Position numbers and translations under genes: made by a program
In this document: positions 1-15,235 of the stretch, in pieces
How the letters are laid out: each line of letters starts with the position of its first letter
Numbering within the stretch: the stretch's first letter is position 1
Notes under the pieces: model-generated
The model's database searches: none
What the model was told of the DNA's origin: nothing
Seen by the model: only the letters and a program-made list of their open reading frames with translations
NCBI GenBank assembly: GCA_018881555.1
Contig: JACAXG010000061.1
Coordinates: 1,364,001 to 1,428,000 of the forward strand
DNA length: 64,000 bases
Direction of reading: 5' to 3'
Origin: Amblyornis subalaris
Taxonomy: Eukaryota > Chordata > Aves > Passeriformes > Ptilonorhynchidae

Positions 1-3000
1 AAAAACTGGTTCTAACAAATGTTTGTCTGTGAGACCTGTGCAAACTCTCTGCCAGGCTTCAGTTGTCTTCCTCTTCTTTATGCCTTTCATCATTACTTGT
101 TCTATAAAAAGCAAATATTAAAGGACAGGCTCTTGCATGCCTCTGAAAAAAGATCTGAAATTCATATAATAGAATAACTGAAATATATATAGATGAAATG
201 GAATAAAGGAGATCTCAGTGAAAACATCTAAATTCTATCAGGTTAAAATAATATATTTATCCCTAATTATATTAGATTTTTTTCAGAAAGTGGCATGCAT
301 TTCAAATATCCTATGTCTAAAAGCCCTGTTATTCTAAAGTTGTTTTGAAACTAAAGTAAACCTTACTGCCTTAGAGGTAAGATCTCGCCAACCTAGACAC
401 TGGAAATAACAAGGAAATTAGCCATGGGCTTAATTTGAGATAGGAATTTCAAAAATGTAAATGTCTTTTGGAAGACTCCAGCTGAAGTACCACTGTGATA
501 GGAAAAATGCTTCAAGTGTTATACAGAAGATGCCAAATTTGGCTGGAATCTGGTTCAGAGAAGACAGGTCGGAAGGACAGCTGGGAACTTTTTTTTTTTT
601 AAGTGTGGAAGACAGCTTTGTGGATCTTTTCTAGAAAAACATGGAACAATTCCAACTTTCCTGGGCATGGTTTTCCCAGGTGATGGAGGAAACGATAGAA
701 AATTCATTTTTACTGTGTATTTCAGACTCTGATTTCTTAAATATAGACATGTCAGAATATCTGGAAGATTTGATCCTAAAGAAGTAAACAATAATCCTTA
801 TCGTTATAGATAGTAAATTATTCAACAACAACTTCTGTAGCTGGTAACTTTATCAGAAATTAATTTACAATTTTCATGACATTTCTACCCGAAAGAACAC
901 TCACACACTATCAATAAAGCTGGAAATGTTCCATATTGCATGGAAAATGATACTTTTTTGTATGAAATGACTGGCAACTTTCCAATATCATGTATAACCT
1001 TCCTGAAAAAAAACATGATTTTGGTAAGGAAAACCCCCATCATTTATCGCTGATAGCTTTAGATAGTTTTGTTTTATTTTTGAGAGATTATAACAATTTC
1101 CAAAACTCAAAATCAAAATGTTGATGTCCCCACCTCCTGAAGCATGTTTGCTGGACAAGACTCTATATGTGACAGCTAAAACTTTGGGCTCTGATGAGCA
1201 CAAATTTAGAAAAGTGTCTAAAAATTCTTCTTGGAAAGAAAACAACTGAGACAATAGAAAAACTTCCACCTATAAATTTTTTACATCCGTCTGTCACCTT
1301 GTGCATCCTTACATGACCTTGTTGTGATGTTACAGACTCCGTTCTGCTCACAAGGCTGTGACTGGACTTTCCCTGGGCTGACTTATAATATAGCAAAATC
1401 CAACACAATGTGGAGGTTGTTCTTCGAGCTCTCTGCTTGCTGGCATACATTAACCTGGTAGAATTTAAGATCTACTGAGCTGTACCAAGCAATGATTGGT
1501 TTCTAAATATTGATCTTTTGCAGCAAGGCAACTCTTAACTCCTGCACAGCAAAATGACTGTGCAGGTTGCCCTCTGCCAGTGATGTTTGCTTGGATTAAC
1601 TAGTTAACAGGAGAAAGAGATGTGTCCTACTCATCACAATGTCTTGCTCTGAGTGTTCATTACAGTATGACGTCCATGGCAAGAGGTGGCTTTTCTATAC
1701 TGAAAGGTAAGCTGAAATGAACCCCACTCCCTCTTTCTGTCACCTTGTATGAACTTCAGGGCCAGGTTCCTGGTTCATAACCTTTTATCTCTTTGAAAAT
1801 ATTAAACATAAACCACCCTCTGATAAGCAGTGGTAGTGCATTTTGTAAAGGAGTTGTAAAACAGATAAGGCAGTTAACAAACTTGACTTGGAGTTTCCCC
1901 TCGGGCTCAAGGGAATTTCCTGCTCACTGCGTACAAAATCGGTCTACGGGGGAGAGAATAAGAGTAACCAACTGAAGGTGTGAGGGTACTACAGCGCTTG
2001 TACAATTGCAAATCCTAAGTGATAATAAGTAACAGGAACTGTGGGGTTTTCACAGTGTTTTCTGACTCATCCAACAAACCTGTAGTGCTTCTATTTATGG
2101 ACCCTTTGGTGAATGAAGGCATTTTATCTCTGTCTGATAGTGGTTATATTCAGTTACCTGCTTCCCACTTTATAAACCTCTGATCTACTTCTTAGTCATT
2201 TGTTATCAAAAGTTTTAAGTGTAATTTGATTCTGATAACCATCACATTAAATGAAGATCAGATTTAGTAGCAATGTTCAGACTAAAAATTGCTTGAACTA
2301 GTCACCAATTATACCTAACCTATAACACTCCCAAAGGCCTTGTGGTGGGAGGGACACCATATCCCAACATTTCACGTGTCTATTAGAAATTATGTTGTTA
2401 CCACAGCATTCCAGATTTCAATGCCTGGTTTTGTAGCTGGAGCTGAGTGCTATCATTCAGCGTTTCTTGGCTAGGTTTGCTTTACTATGATTAACTTAAC
2501 NGGTCATCTACTTGCATACTGTTCCTCTTTTTTTTTTTTAATACAAAATAAGGGAGATAAAAGACTTTGCTGTTTCACTAGGAAATTGAAATCAAGTCAA
2601 TATTGTAATGCTTGCAAAACATCCTTAGCCTCAGATGACAGTCATTATCAAACTCAAGATATTACTAATTTAGGGATGTTAAATAATAACAGCTCCAAGA
2701 AAAAAATTGTTCCTGCAGAGATGGGAGGGAAACATCTGGAATTTCTCTTGGTGCCCAGGATTTTTCAGTTTGTTGTGCAAGTTCTTACAGAGCCAGGACT
2801 GTGACTCCCACTGCCTTTACTCACCGGCAGCATGCGGAGCGGCAGCAGGGCACCTGCCTTTGGTGACCTTTTTGGCAGGCACGTGGCAGGGACGAGCACA
2901 GGAGGGCTGGTGAGCCCAGTGGTGGAGGAAAGGAGGAGTTATTTTAGGTCAAGGACAGAGGGGAGAAAAAAAAGCCCTTTGAATTAGAGCAGGAGCTGTC

Positions 3001-6000
3001 CTGTTTGCCACAGTGCCTTTCTACAGCATTGTTTATTACTGTGTAGAATGCAACAGAGGGCATGTGTTTTATAGTGGGAGGTAAACAGGAATGGCCTCAG
3101 CGCAGCATTTCAAGTCTTTAATTAGATTGCCCTTCACATTTTTATCACGTGTTTCATCTGAGCCCAGCCTGCCAATGCTGGCTGAGCAGGCATGTACATG
3201 TGCATGACCCTGCATACTGATAATTAACAAACTTCTTCAGTTTTTTCTCACAGTTTTCCCACTGGTGTATCCTTTCTGCTTGGGTTGTTACCAAGCCAAG
3301 AAACAGTGCTGGCTTCTGCTACTGAGATATTTTTCCTCTCTTTTAAATAAATCGTGTGGGAGAGTAAATGAAAGATAGAAGGTGATATTTTCATAAAATG
3401 CGGTAGTAGCTCTTTCACAGCTTACAGCCTGCATGATGCTTTACAAAATATCTGAGATTTAAACAGAACGTATGTCCTGCTTTAGCCTTCCAGATTTGCC
3501 AAGATTTCCTGACCAGCCTGGTACAGTTCTGTGCTTCCTTAAGAAAGGTCAACAGTTTCTTTCCTACACCATAACATTAAGTAAAATCCGAATGAGTGTG
3601 ACTCGTTCTAATAAGTTCTTTTGCAAAATGGGAACCTTGGCTTTAACATGTCTGCGAGCACCACAGAAATTCTAGCTCCTCTCTTGTTGGCAACTGTCAT
3701 TCAGAATTAAAAATTTGTATTTCTGAGCTCTAACTCACACAGTCCATCCTCTCAGAAGAAAATAAAATTGTATTGGATTTTGTTTTTCATTGGCTGCCTG
3801 ATGTTTAGTACTTGGTACATATCTGACTTTTCTGATTGTAGAACCTGGGCATTTCACCCTTTCTTTGTATTCTCACAGCACTTCTGTGGATCAGGAAAGG
3901 TGTATTCCATAAATTCCCTTTCATAAATAGATAAATATTTTAAAACTTCAGTAAAATCCTCTCTTTTCTTTAGTAAATAGGAGGAGAAAATTATCTGCCC
4001 AAGATCACAAAAGTTAGAAGAGCTAAAAAAGCTAACAAATCAATGCTTTCTAGACAATCTCTTGTCTAAAAATTATTTTTTAAAAGATTTAGAGCAAAGG
4101 TCTTATCATTATAAGCCCAGGGGAGTGATATAACAGGAATAAGGGATATAACAAAGAAAAGTTTTGTGTGGAGTTCCAGTTTAATTCCCCACATTAGCTT
4201 CCTTGAATCAAGGCTGAATCAATCTCTTCAGTGTCTGATTTGCCACTCCTGTGAACCCTCTGGCTTCTGGTGAAAGAAATTTTATTTAATTTAATTCAAG
4301 ACGTGCACATAAAAGCAGATGCTTATAATAAAATAACACTTCTTAATTTCCATGTATCCTCAGTAACCAAAGTTTAAAATACAATCTTAAGGAAGCTACT
4401 TTGAACTTTTCTTTTGAAATATTTTTAGGAAAGCTTTTGGAGAGTAGTAATTTGAAAAGCTTAAAAATAATCTAGCCACTTGGAGAATACTATTTTTTAG
4501 AAAAAACTTGGCTTTTTTTGTAGCTATATAAAAATTAATTTGCCCACAAAATAATTTTAAACACATTTTGAATACTTCCCTGAATTCTGCATTCAGTGCA
4601 AGGTGTTCTTCTGACTGAAATCCATAGGAAGAGATTCCTTCTTCAAAAGGTGACAAGAATCAGGAAATAACCTGAACACTATTTAATGCCATAGAAATAT
4701 TGAGTTTGTCATGGCAGCACCATTTTAGAAGCACTTCACAGATTCTCACTTCTACCATTCACCTGCGTGGAATTTTAAAGTTACGTCATGCTTTATACTG
4801 TCACTGTGATACATGGAAATAAAGCAAAGAAACAGAAGATATACCTCTCTCCCTGACTCTCTTCAACTAGTAACTCTTTTTTTGGCAGTTACAGTGGTAA
4901 TATTATGCTATATTGGTGTAAATAAACTTCATTATTTTATTTCTTTTATTAAATCTACCTTAATGGGTATGATAAATCTGGACTGTTATATTGCAGTCTT
5001 TCTTTTTCAATGAGGATATTTTATTGAAGATATCAGTAACAGCAAATTTTATCCAACACAGTAACGTTTCTGGCTTTTTATAAAAGAGGCCATCAAAGCA
5101 GGAGAATTTAATATATTTTTTTAAACTGTGGATTTTAGCTAATCTCTTTTCATGTCGATGACCATTCTCACAAGCCACGTGATTTTTCTGCATGTAACTA
5201 TTCAAATCACTAAATGCAAGTCCGTAATATTTACCAAAGTCACAAGTCTTTTTCAATGTTGTTGGTTGCTTTAAACTCCTATTATTTTCAAAACACATGT
5301 TGGCACATTAAATGAAAATCATCAGAAGGAAACATCCACACGCACAGCTTTTTATGATGCACGGTTTAACCAAGTGAGATGTTCTTTTTTTCTGAAAGAG
5401 TGAGTCTTATGTACTGAGTCATTGACAGCAAGAGGCACAGTTATCCTAAGCTCAATTCAATTTTTTCGTCTCCATGAGAATGTCAACTAAGACTACTGTG
5501 ATTCCTCCAGTGTAACATTGCAAGGGGATGGTAGAGCTGAGTGGATTATGGACTTGGTCTATTTAAACAAAAAGCATGCTTACTGAAAGTTATGACCATC
5601 CTGAACCATCTTTTTTACAGGCTTTGGCCTGGGGAAAAATGTGCTGACATTTGCAAAAACACAGCGATGGGCACTTACATTCGAGGTGGGGCACCATTCC
5701 CACCTTCAGAGATATAATTTTAGATGTCTGCTTGTAAAGATGTCCCACTCCCACTACTGCCAGTGAAGATCTAGTCTATAGAGTGAGATATCCAGAGTGC
5801 AGGGAACTGGTCAGATCACCTTAAGATAGATGTCTGCATTATTGACTAGACTCCTGTTGACTCTAATGGGAATTTGGACATACAGTTCATAGGCAGGCAT
5901 CAACAGGTTTTCACATAAATGTATCTGAGTCAGCTGAATTCCCTTCCCATTGTAGACTGTAGAAGAGCCAAGTGCAGAACTATAATTTTCAAAAGAGAAT

Positions 6001-9000
6001 TTTAATTGTCCCTCACTAGCAAGGAGAATTTGCTTATCACTAGATGTCTAATCTCACCTGTAAAATCTCTTCATGCTGTGTACATAATTGGATAGCATTA
6101 ATTGGACCAAAAGCAGGACTCAAAGTCCCCTGCCAGATATTGGACATCCCACCAGCATGAGTGCATCTCCTCTCTCCTGCGGCAGTGGCACTTGCATCCC
6201 AGCAATGGGGCACTCTTCCTCTGGGAGACTTAGAGCCACACCCATGACCCACATCCAGCAGAACAGCAATTTAGATGTTGTACATCCCACAGAGCGTTGA
6301 GCTGCTGATGGATAAGAGCTTCTTATCCTCCCTCTTGATCACTTTTAGCACTTCAGTAAATCTTGGCTTTGTCTTGTTCCCTGGCTGAACTTTTATGTGC
6401 TTTTGGCAAGGGAGGGAGTATTCCCTGTCAGACTCTGGTTAAGGCTATGATACGTTGCTCTGGGGCCTTTGGCTGGAAAAGACACAATAATAGCTTTCTT
6501 GATTAAAAAATACATAAATCTCCAAGTTCTCAGGAGAAATAGCTGGGTTCTGAGCTTACTCATTTTTATCAGGTTTATAGGTCCGGCAACATTGCAGAAT
6601 GTTGTATTCCACCGCATGACAGTACAAATGGCTTGGAGGTGTAAAAGTGAATGATATATGTTCAGATTGTTCTTATTGGTTATAGGATAGCATCCAGTAA
6701 AATCAGGGGAAAAAAATCCAATGCTTTCACAGTGATACTGTCTGATGCTCTCTTGGACATATGGTAAGCATTTACTTGCAATTCATTAAAAGCATTTCCG
6801 AATGACATCAAAAAGGGAAACACACAGTGCATATTGACTTCAAGGATATTTAGTAATAGGAAGTCCAGCTGGGATCTTCTAATTATTTCCATAAGTATCA
6901 GTTCATCAGAATAATACAGCTGGGTCGTAGTGAATGACATAGACTCTGATAAGGAGGAACAGGAGGAAAAAGTCTTTTTTTTCCTTTACATAAAAAAAAT
7001 TTGTATCCCATAATAAATCAAAGCAATATTTGAGTAGCAACCATATTACAACCGAATTTCTTCTTTTTCTTTGAGTTTGCTTTTGGTGACACTGATCCCA
7101 ATTAGTTACTTTTTGGAATGTATATTTTAGTATCATTCTGCAATGCAGCCAAAGATTCTTTAAAATGAAGTATTACTTTTCTGAATGTAGCTATTTTATG
7201 AACCAGTAAATTAAGTGATACACCACCTGAATTTATTCCTGTACTAAGTCATTCATTAGGCAATTATGAGACCATTCAGGAGCCACAAATAGCTTTTGGT
7301 AGTATAGCAGAGATAATTTGACACCCTTTTGAAAAGGATAAAGAGGAATTTAAAACAGTTACCATTATTTTTCAGTGTTCCTACCCTTTGTCTTATAATC
7401 AAAGGCACATAAAGGAAGACCAATGTATTTCAAAAACTAGTCTCTTGTAATCTAATCTTTTTTGGCATACCGTTGGTAATTTGAAAAGACTAACCATTTG
7501 CCGAATCTTTAAGAGCTGCTCAGGCATGTTCTTGTGCATACCTTGGAAGAACCAATTTCTCCTTAAATATCTTTCATCAGACCTTTTTGTCAGCCATGTT
7601 AATTTTGGTCAAATGAGAAGTTCTTTAGAGTTCTTGTGCTCTGTTTAGAAAGTGGTACAACAGAAGGAAAGTTTGGTGAGAGCGCACGCATGACTGTGCA
7701 GTGATGCGTACAGAAATGTACACTTACATAACAAGCTTAATATTGCAAGCACAGTTACAGCTAAAAGTTCAGCCCAGCATGAAAACAGTACAGAGAGTCC
7801 TGATCTAGAGTTTACATCAACACAACAAATCCTGTGNAAAATCTGTATCTTACTAGCCCCTTTAGTTGTCTGAGCACTCCTCAGTCTACATGAAGGGCTT
7901 CCTTCACTCTTGGGAGTGTGAATTGTTAAAGATTACATTGGATCAGGAATGTATGGGAAAAGGAGGTAGTTGTAGATCCCAGTCTGCAGAATATGCAGAT
8001 AAGTACAGTCAGTGAATGCTGTTACTTTTCAAAGTGGAAGGAGGAATTAGTAGGAAAAGGAGATTGTAGTGGCACCTGAGAGACTACTTACTCAAAAGGG
8101 AAGAAAATTTAGAAGATGCTAGCATCTTCCTTTTAAGACTAAGTCAGCTTTTTTGACTAAGTCAGCTTTGGGACGTGGAGTTCTCACTGTGCCTCTCACC
8201 AAAAGTTATCTACTTATGCGACAGACAGGTGTGATAATTTGTTCCTCCCCTTAGCCCTGTGAGTCAGTCCTGTTCCCTCTGAACCAGAACTCAGTGCCAG
8301 GGTGGCCAGCACCAGGACCAGACACTGCAGTCTGAAACGCAGGAACCACCAGCTGGCAGAAATCCTACTGCCTTTGTCTGAAATGCCAAAATATTTTTCC
8401 TCAGAAGAGAATACGGCCAAGTACATGTGAATGGTCTGTCATGGAAAAAACCTAACTATGCCAAGGAAAAACAATATTATGACCACATTATGCAACTTTA
8501 TGAGCAGAAGCAACATCTTCTCTAATCTGAGAGATTTAAGCCAGGTTTATAATTAGCTTAATTTATTCTGGTGATCAATTGTAATTTGAATGTAAGTAGT
8601 AAAAGGCAGCTGCCTTCTGAAATTTTCCCCACCTCCTCTGTACCGAGACAATTTCTCACTAATCCTAGGATGCCTTTTCCCATTCGTTCCCTCAGTGACC
8701 ATGTAACTTGGAGGTGACTATGAGATGCAGTGCTAGGTAATATCTAGGATTTTCAGCACCTAAGGCAAGCAAAAAGATTTGGGAATTTCTAAACAAAGGA
8801 AAATGTGGGTTTGAAGTGACAGAAGTGGTGATGCCAGCTGCACGGGCAGGTGTTGCACCTCTCACAAAAGAGGACCACCATGGGCTGGAGCTGGGTGGGG
8901 GAGCAGATGGTTTAGGAAAACCTGTGCTCCCGAGCATAAGCCCCAGCTCAATCCATATACAGCCACCCTCTCCATCTGTCAGGAGGTGTCCAGATATGTT

Positions 9001-12000
9001 ACTTAAATAGAAAGCCCATAGTTATTTGTTTCCAGAGTTTTATTTTAGTTAGGGTTAAATGCTTTACATGTATCTGCAAACATGTTTTTCCTTACTCTGC
9101 TTTCAACTTTCCTTTTCCTAAATTAAATAGTATCAGTGGAAGGTCACACATCTTTAAAAAAAACCAAAAAACCTGCATTTTTACCACTGCCTGTCCTGAC
9201 AAGGCAAAGACTCAAGACGTGCTCACAAGTCATGAAGTGCATGCTCAGAGGTTTATGCTGATTTCTTTAGATGAAAATGACCACATTCACTGACCCTTTG
9301 GGGCATATAAACATTCAGTCAGAACATTGTTCAGTAGTAAACACATGCTACCTGTATGAATAACACCCATTTGATTCAGTCATGTTATTTAAATTATATA
9401 CATATATACAAAATACTATATTATTGGAGGGTGAGAGGGTAAAGCAAAGAGGGAGAAGTCCTTTCCCTCAACATTTGGCATTGTGTTGAGAAATACAAAG
9501 TGTTCTATAGAAATAAGTTCTTGGGAGTAAACTCAGAAATAAACTATTCCCAAAACCAAACCCCATTTTCATCTGAAAGTGAACTAACTGATGCACTCCA
9601 GAAACAAGCCTGGAAGTTAAGATAAATTCCATGTTAATGACGCACCCCAGGGTACAGACTAGGTTGTGAAGTCACTGCCATTTTTCCACCTTCCTATCTT
9701 TCACCAGCAGAAACCTTCACCAAAGCTGTTGCCAGCTGTTCCACAGACTCAGTTTATAGCTAAGTTCATGTCTTTAATAGCAATACAAGATGTACCAGCT
9801 TTGTTCCATTTTGCCTTTCATTATATTTATCAGCACAACAGAGAAAATAGAGCTGATGAAGATCTCAGAAGGCAATTTCATCTTTGCCCAATCTTCAAGG
9901 CAAAATCATCTATACAATTTTTTTCCTTGTAGACAATTGCTTGACTTCAAAAGAAAGAAAACAAAAAGAAATAAATCGACAGTCTAGACATCAACAGTTT
10001 CAGCAGTTATCTGGCCCAGTGCATTCCGTTTTTGTCCTTATTGTAATTCAGTACCGCAGTAGATATGGAAGACACTGGATTATATTGGTTTTGCAACAGT
10101 CTCTCAGATTCTTCTAAAATGAATTGCATGTTTTCCACTATACCAAACCCAATTCCATCTGTCTTTCCTCAAGGGTCATGTCTTCCATATGCCTTCAGTT
10201 TCGCTTTCTTCCTTAATTCCTATTACCCACATCTCTCTTGAAACATCCAAAATTAGACACAGCACTCCAGCCGAGGACTTGACAGTGCTACACAGAGAAA
10301 ACACTACTCCATGTGTTTTGCATATGACTCTTACGTGCTTTTATGAATTTTGCTTTTTTTCACCCCAGTTTGAAGTGTTGGCTCTGTTCAGTTTTCCTTC
10401 CAGTACATCTCCTAGATGCTACTCTGGAGAAAACCTGCCTGTAAAGTCCTTCCCAACCTCTACTAATTGATAGATTACTCCTACACAAGAATCTTGTGCT
10501 TCTGCANGAAAGAATGTTCTCTTATTTGTGTTTCAAGTCCATGACAAGTTTGTATGGACTTTTTATCGCCTTTGCCCTTAGCCTACCTTTCCACGAGTAA
10601 CAATATTCCTATTGAGAAACAATAATCCTGTATTCAAACTTTTCTTTATTCTGTTGTCTTTCTTTTTCTGTAAAGAATCATGAAATACAGAATGTCACCA
10701 TCACTTTCAGGCAAATCTCCTTCCTTGATCTCATTCTGTTTCTCAGGATGAAATGTAGAAAAGTCCATCTCCAGTTACTTCTCTTGAAAGAAAATTCTGT
10801 TTCTAACACTTTGCAAAAATTTAAGGGGCATTTTTTTTGTTGTCTGTATTTCCCACTCAACATTCCTGGTCTGATAGACAAAAACTCCTTGGTCAGTCAT
10901 TCTCCTGATACAGGACAGAAATCCCTAGAATTAATAACTTGCTTTTGTAAGGCAGTTCCTCCTCCCTTTCCCTTTCCTTCCTCCCTGTCTTTCTGAAATA
11001 AGTGTATAAAAACATCCAGTCCCCGAACTATCTCTGTAGGTCTTCACCAGATTGAATCACCATTTTCATAATGCATGAAGTTTTCCTGTTTAAGGTATAC
11101 AAAGTTTTCAGCAGAATGACTGCCTTCAGTGCTTAATATGATCTTATTATTTATCTCACTCTATTACTTATATGAAAAAAAAAGAAGAAAAAGAGCTCTA
11201 CTTTATAAAAAGCAATGAATCACATCACTTGACCTTTTCTTTTTAAAGCAAGAGGAATTATAGTAATTATGCCAAATTCTTCACACTTATCACTTAAATG
11301 TCTCCTAAAAAACCTGCCACATCATAGGAGAGAATAAAATGCATTACCTTGGTTTTATTCTTTGAGAAAATGTGTACTACAGAGAACTTGTAAAACCATT
11401 TCAGCGTTAATGAATTCCTGCAAGTTGTTCTGGTTAGAAACTGTTATAATTAAATAGCTATCTTTGATGTAACTGCTTAGTTAAATTAATCAGATGCATT
11501 CCTGCTCCCTAGTTTCTGGGAAACCACAAATAATGGTTCTGCTTGGTTACAGCATTAGGACTTCTGGACAACAGAGTTCAGTCTTTCTCAGAAAGTTCAA
11601 GTGTTGGGACATATTTCTTTACCTGATATTTAATTCTTCCAACATTCACCTCTAGCCAGACCTTCTCCGTTCACTGCACCAAATCTCCAATAGCTCTGCA
11701 GTTGTTATAGCAGAATACCTATAACATTGTTTTGATTGGAGAGTTACAAAATTTAGTTGGCTGCTTCCTTTAACAAACCACTCCCTTTATGCCCACCAAT
11801 ATAAAATCCAATCTCCTAACTGTGAATACTGTGCCATGACCACCGCTACTCCCAGTGAATATTAGTAGTATTACTGGTGAGCTTCAGTACAGTACATATG
11901 TCCCTTTACTGCTGTAGATAGGTGGGAGTGGATTATAACTAATGGTGACTAGGCCCCAAAACATACAATAGCAATTTTCCATTTTTGGTTTGATTTCTGA

Positions 12001-13934
12001 CAAATAAATGAAAAAAGGACTTTCTTATTTTAAAGTGATTCTGACAAGTCCTTTCTGGCTGAATCACAGGTAAAACACATACATAAAAGTCACAAAGCAA
12101 CAAAAACCAAAGTACAACACAGTCTTTTATAGCTCCACCCTGAGAATCACAATCTGGCCGCATGAAACATGAAGGTGATCAGCTGTAATTAAGGTAATGG
12201 GTCAAAAACTAGCCCTGGCTTCCCACATGTGGTTTCTGGGTGCAGATGGGGTGTCTTGCTGGTGCTCTTCTGGTCTGTTGCAGAAGTCAAAAAGCAGTAA
12301 GGAGCTATAACACCTGTAAATACAGTACACCTTCTTTGTATTTGATTGTTATTTTGAGGAAATGTTCCAGTAAAGCTGGGTGTCTACTGATTTTGCATAC
12401 CATGTGTTGCATTCTTTTCAGGGTTAATGGTTTTCTTGGGAAATGAGTTCTAATTTCCAGCTTGTGTTACAGGATGTTTCTGGTGGGGTGTTTTGTTTGC
12501 TTGTTTTTAGTAATATGCCTATGGATAACAGCCTTTTAAAGCAGGTATATTTCCTAGTCAGTTAAGGCTGTTGTAAAGTGTAAAGCCAAAAATATTTGGC
12601 TGCATTTAATGTCGCTCGTCCTGGCAGTGACCACTTTTGGACAGATGAACCAAACACATGGATGCATGGATGTATATCGGCTGTTTGGAATAGGATAATT
12701 TTCAGATGCATCTACTATTTTCCAAAGTTATACAAATATTTTTGGATAAAGGAAGAAATAGTATTTCATCTCCAAATTGAGTTATGATGTTTTTATCATA
12801 ATGTGTTCATCCCAAAATTACAAGGGCAATATTGTAAACTACAATTTTTTGTGTTGCTCCTCTACCTTCTTTTACTGATGGGAGTCTTCTCTGTGCATTT
12901 TTATACGTGTATTTTAGTCCAGGATTTTTGCTTCTGCAAAAATGTCAGAATATGCTATTTTTTTTTTTTCTCAAGCACTTTACTTTAAAGTTAGCTGTAA
13001 CTAGACCACAAGCCTATGTTTCTCAGTACGTTTGATGTGGAATATTTTTCCAGGAGACCTTTTATTATTCCTTCTTTTTTTCATTTTCTATTTAATCTCT
13101 TTTTTAATAGCTTGGGGGCAGTTGCCCCCTTTGAAGATGCACATTAATTTGCATAGAGTATAACATCCGTTCCAAAGAAAGAACTGGGAGAGGAGAGAGA
13201 GAGAAGGAAACAAATTCCTGCTCAACACCCTGTGATTTTTTTTTCTGCATGATTGGTTCTTTGCCCTGCTCTTCTCTCACACCCTTTTTGGACTGACTTT
13301 TCTATGCAGAGGAACTCTGAGGCTCTTTCTTGCCAGGCCTGTGGTGTGTAGAGCAATGGATCCGAATTGTGATTGACACTTCATTGTTACTGTGTATGAA
13401 TAACTGATAATGAAGCTTTGAAAAGTGAAAGTGTCTGTATTTTGGAGGTATTAAACACTCTCTAGCTGCCAGTGATGCTGAGTATGATGTGTGAGTATTT
13501 AGTAGCTCTGCAATCTAGTTCAAGTTTTTTTTTTGGGTTCCTGCTACCTCTATTCTTGTACTTTGCTATGTGCTCAGTCCCACACCAGAAATTTGCTTTG
13601 CAGGTGGGATGTTCCTCTGTCTAAAATTTTAAATGTGAAGATAGTTTCTTCTGCAAATAAGAGTTTATGACCTGTTTAAACAAAAGCTGAGGTGTGGTAA
13701 GGAGATGTTCTCGCTCTGGTGAGATGAGTAAGAAGAAAACCTGTTACCTTTGGTGAAGAAAATACTGCATACAATTGTGAAGCCTGAGGCTGGGGCAGTG
13801 AAGTAACTTCAGCTTGATGCTCTGTCTCTTCTAAAAATCTGTCAACTTATATTCTTCATGACAGCAGAAGCCAAAGCCTTTCTAAAGTTTTTGAAGCTGA
13901 GAACACAGCCTGCATAATGTAGGTTTAGCACTGA
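1..13934. other. Intergenic DNA, no gene recognised
   Basis: This AT-rich stretch holds only short open frames (the longest about 95 codons, on the minus strand near 1163-1450). None has recognisable protein similarity, a convincing splice-site pair or a codon-use pattern that stands out. There are scattered poly-T runs (about 588-600 and 2529-2540) and N bases at 2501, 7837 and 10507. I see no CR1 3' end or LTR here. Distal regulatory elements of the downstream transporter gene could lie here, but nothing in the sequence alone proves any. Confidence 0.6.
8137..8168. repeat. Short direct repeat with a palindromic TGACTAAGTCA core
   Basis: A 14-bp unit (gactaagtcagctt) occurs twice with an 18-bp period. 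In the second copy the preceding base makes TGACTAAGTCA, a perfect inverted repeat around a central A that resembles a bZIP (AP-1/Maf) half-site pair with one extra base. The duplication is directly visible. Any protein binding is inference. Confidence 0.45.
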
Positions 13935-14300
13935 GTCATAGAATCACAGAACCATTTAGGTTTGAAAAGACCTCTAAGATCATTGAGTCCTACTATTAAA
14001 CCAACACTATCAAGTCCACTACTAAATGCCACAGCTACACACCTTTTAAATGCCTTCAGGGATGGTGACAAAACAACTGCCTTGGGCAGCCTATTCCAAT
14101 GCTCAACAACATCTTTGGTGAAGAAATTTTTCATAATATCCAAACTAAACCTTCTCTAGCATGACTTAATGCTATTTGGTCATCCTGTCACTTGTTATTT
14201 GGGAGAAGAGGCAGATCCTCACCTTGCTACAACCTCCTTTCAGGTAGTTGTAGAGAATGATAAGGCTTCCCTGAGCCTCCTTTTCTCCAGGCTAATATAA
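13935..14300 (-). mobile_element. CR1 LINE fragment (3' part), minus orientation
   Basis: Read on the plus strand, the segment opens with the reverse complement of the CR1 3' terminus (catagaatcacagaacca, then a 'gtttgaaaagacctctaagatcattgag' type block) and runs into reverse-complemented CR1 reverse-transcriptase C-terminal sequence. A minus-strand frame at 13925-14143 contains KNFFTKDVVEHWNRLPKAVV, the usual C-terminal CR1 ORF2 motif. It then diverges, so this is a 5'-truncated and mutated copy that cannot move. Confidence 0.88.
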
Positions 14301-15235
14301 ATTACACAAATATATACATACAGGTAATATAAAATATAAGTAAGTAACATAACCCCTAGGTAATGCTAATGAGACTAAAAAAGTCATAGGTCTGACATGC
14401 CGGAGTTTGACTCTAAATGAACATACAGGGTTCCAGTGGGCAGGAGACAATAATACTTAATAATGCCTTTTCCTGAGGTTCTTTCACAGCATCATGACCA
14501 GTGTGTAAAATATAATCTGAATCCTGTGTGGAAGGTGGAAAAGGGAAATTTAAGTTAGGCCAAGTCTTGAACTCGTTACTTGACAATAACTTCAGCTAAG
14601 TAACTAATGTAAGTATCGGTGACTCTTTGGGATTGGAGTGGATGGAAAAACAACTAGGAGTTTATGTATCATAAACACTAGAGGCATTACCGAAAGCAAA
14701 TTTTATAGATTATAATATGTATTAGTGGGGAAGATGAAGAACTGTTATTTTTAGGCTGTGCAGAAAACCTAATTTGTTTATGTAGTTTCTTCAGATGGGA
14801 GAAAAAAGCAAAGACATCAACAAAACCAACCACCCTCTGAACTAACACAAAACAAGAAACCGTCTTATATCTGAAAAAACAAAATCTGCACACAAATTGT
14901 GGAGGAGAGGTGGGGACTAAATGAGCAAAACATATTGCTTAGTTTCTCTAAAAACTGTTATGAATTTAGCTGGCATCGATTGTCATGTCATTTAGAAGTG
15001 CAACACAATACTCCTTATTTAATAACATTTCTCAGGTGAAATTCACCAGCACATCTTTACTCTTAGTTGAAATTCTCCACACGCAGTCATGCAATTTCCC
15101 AAATGTGGCAGGACCTTGCAGATAGCTTCCCCAAGCCTGAATGATTCCCTGGACAAGCAACTCTTCTTCAAATACCCCCTTCCCTCTGCTTAGCACCAGA
15201 GTTTTCTAGATTTAAGTTCTAATTTTAGTAATGGT
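14301..15235. other. Intergenic DNA between two CR1 fragments
   Basis: AT-rich sequence with no coding exon, RNA gene or repeat family that I recognise. Short open frames here lack any family motif. Confidence 0.5.

Noticed and set aside
1163..1450. Minus-strand 95-codon frame
   Set aside because: No family similarity, no splice or promoter context, and the length is within chance expectation for 64 kb.
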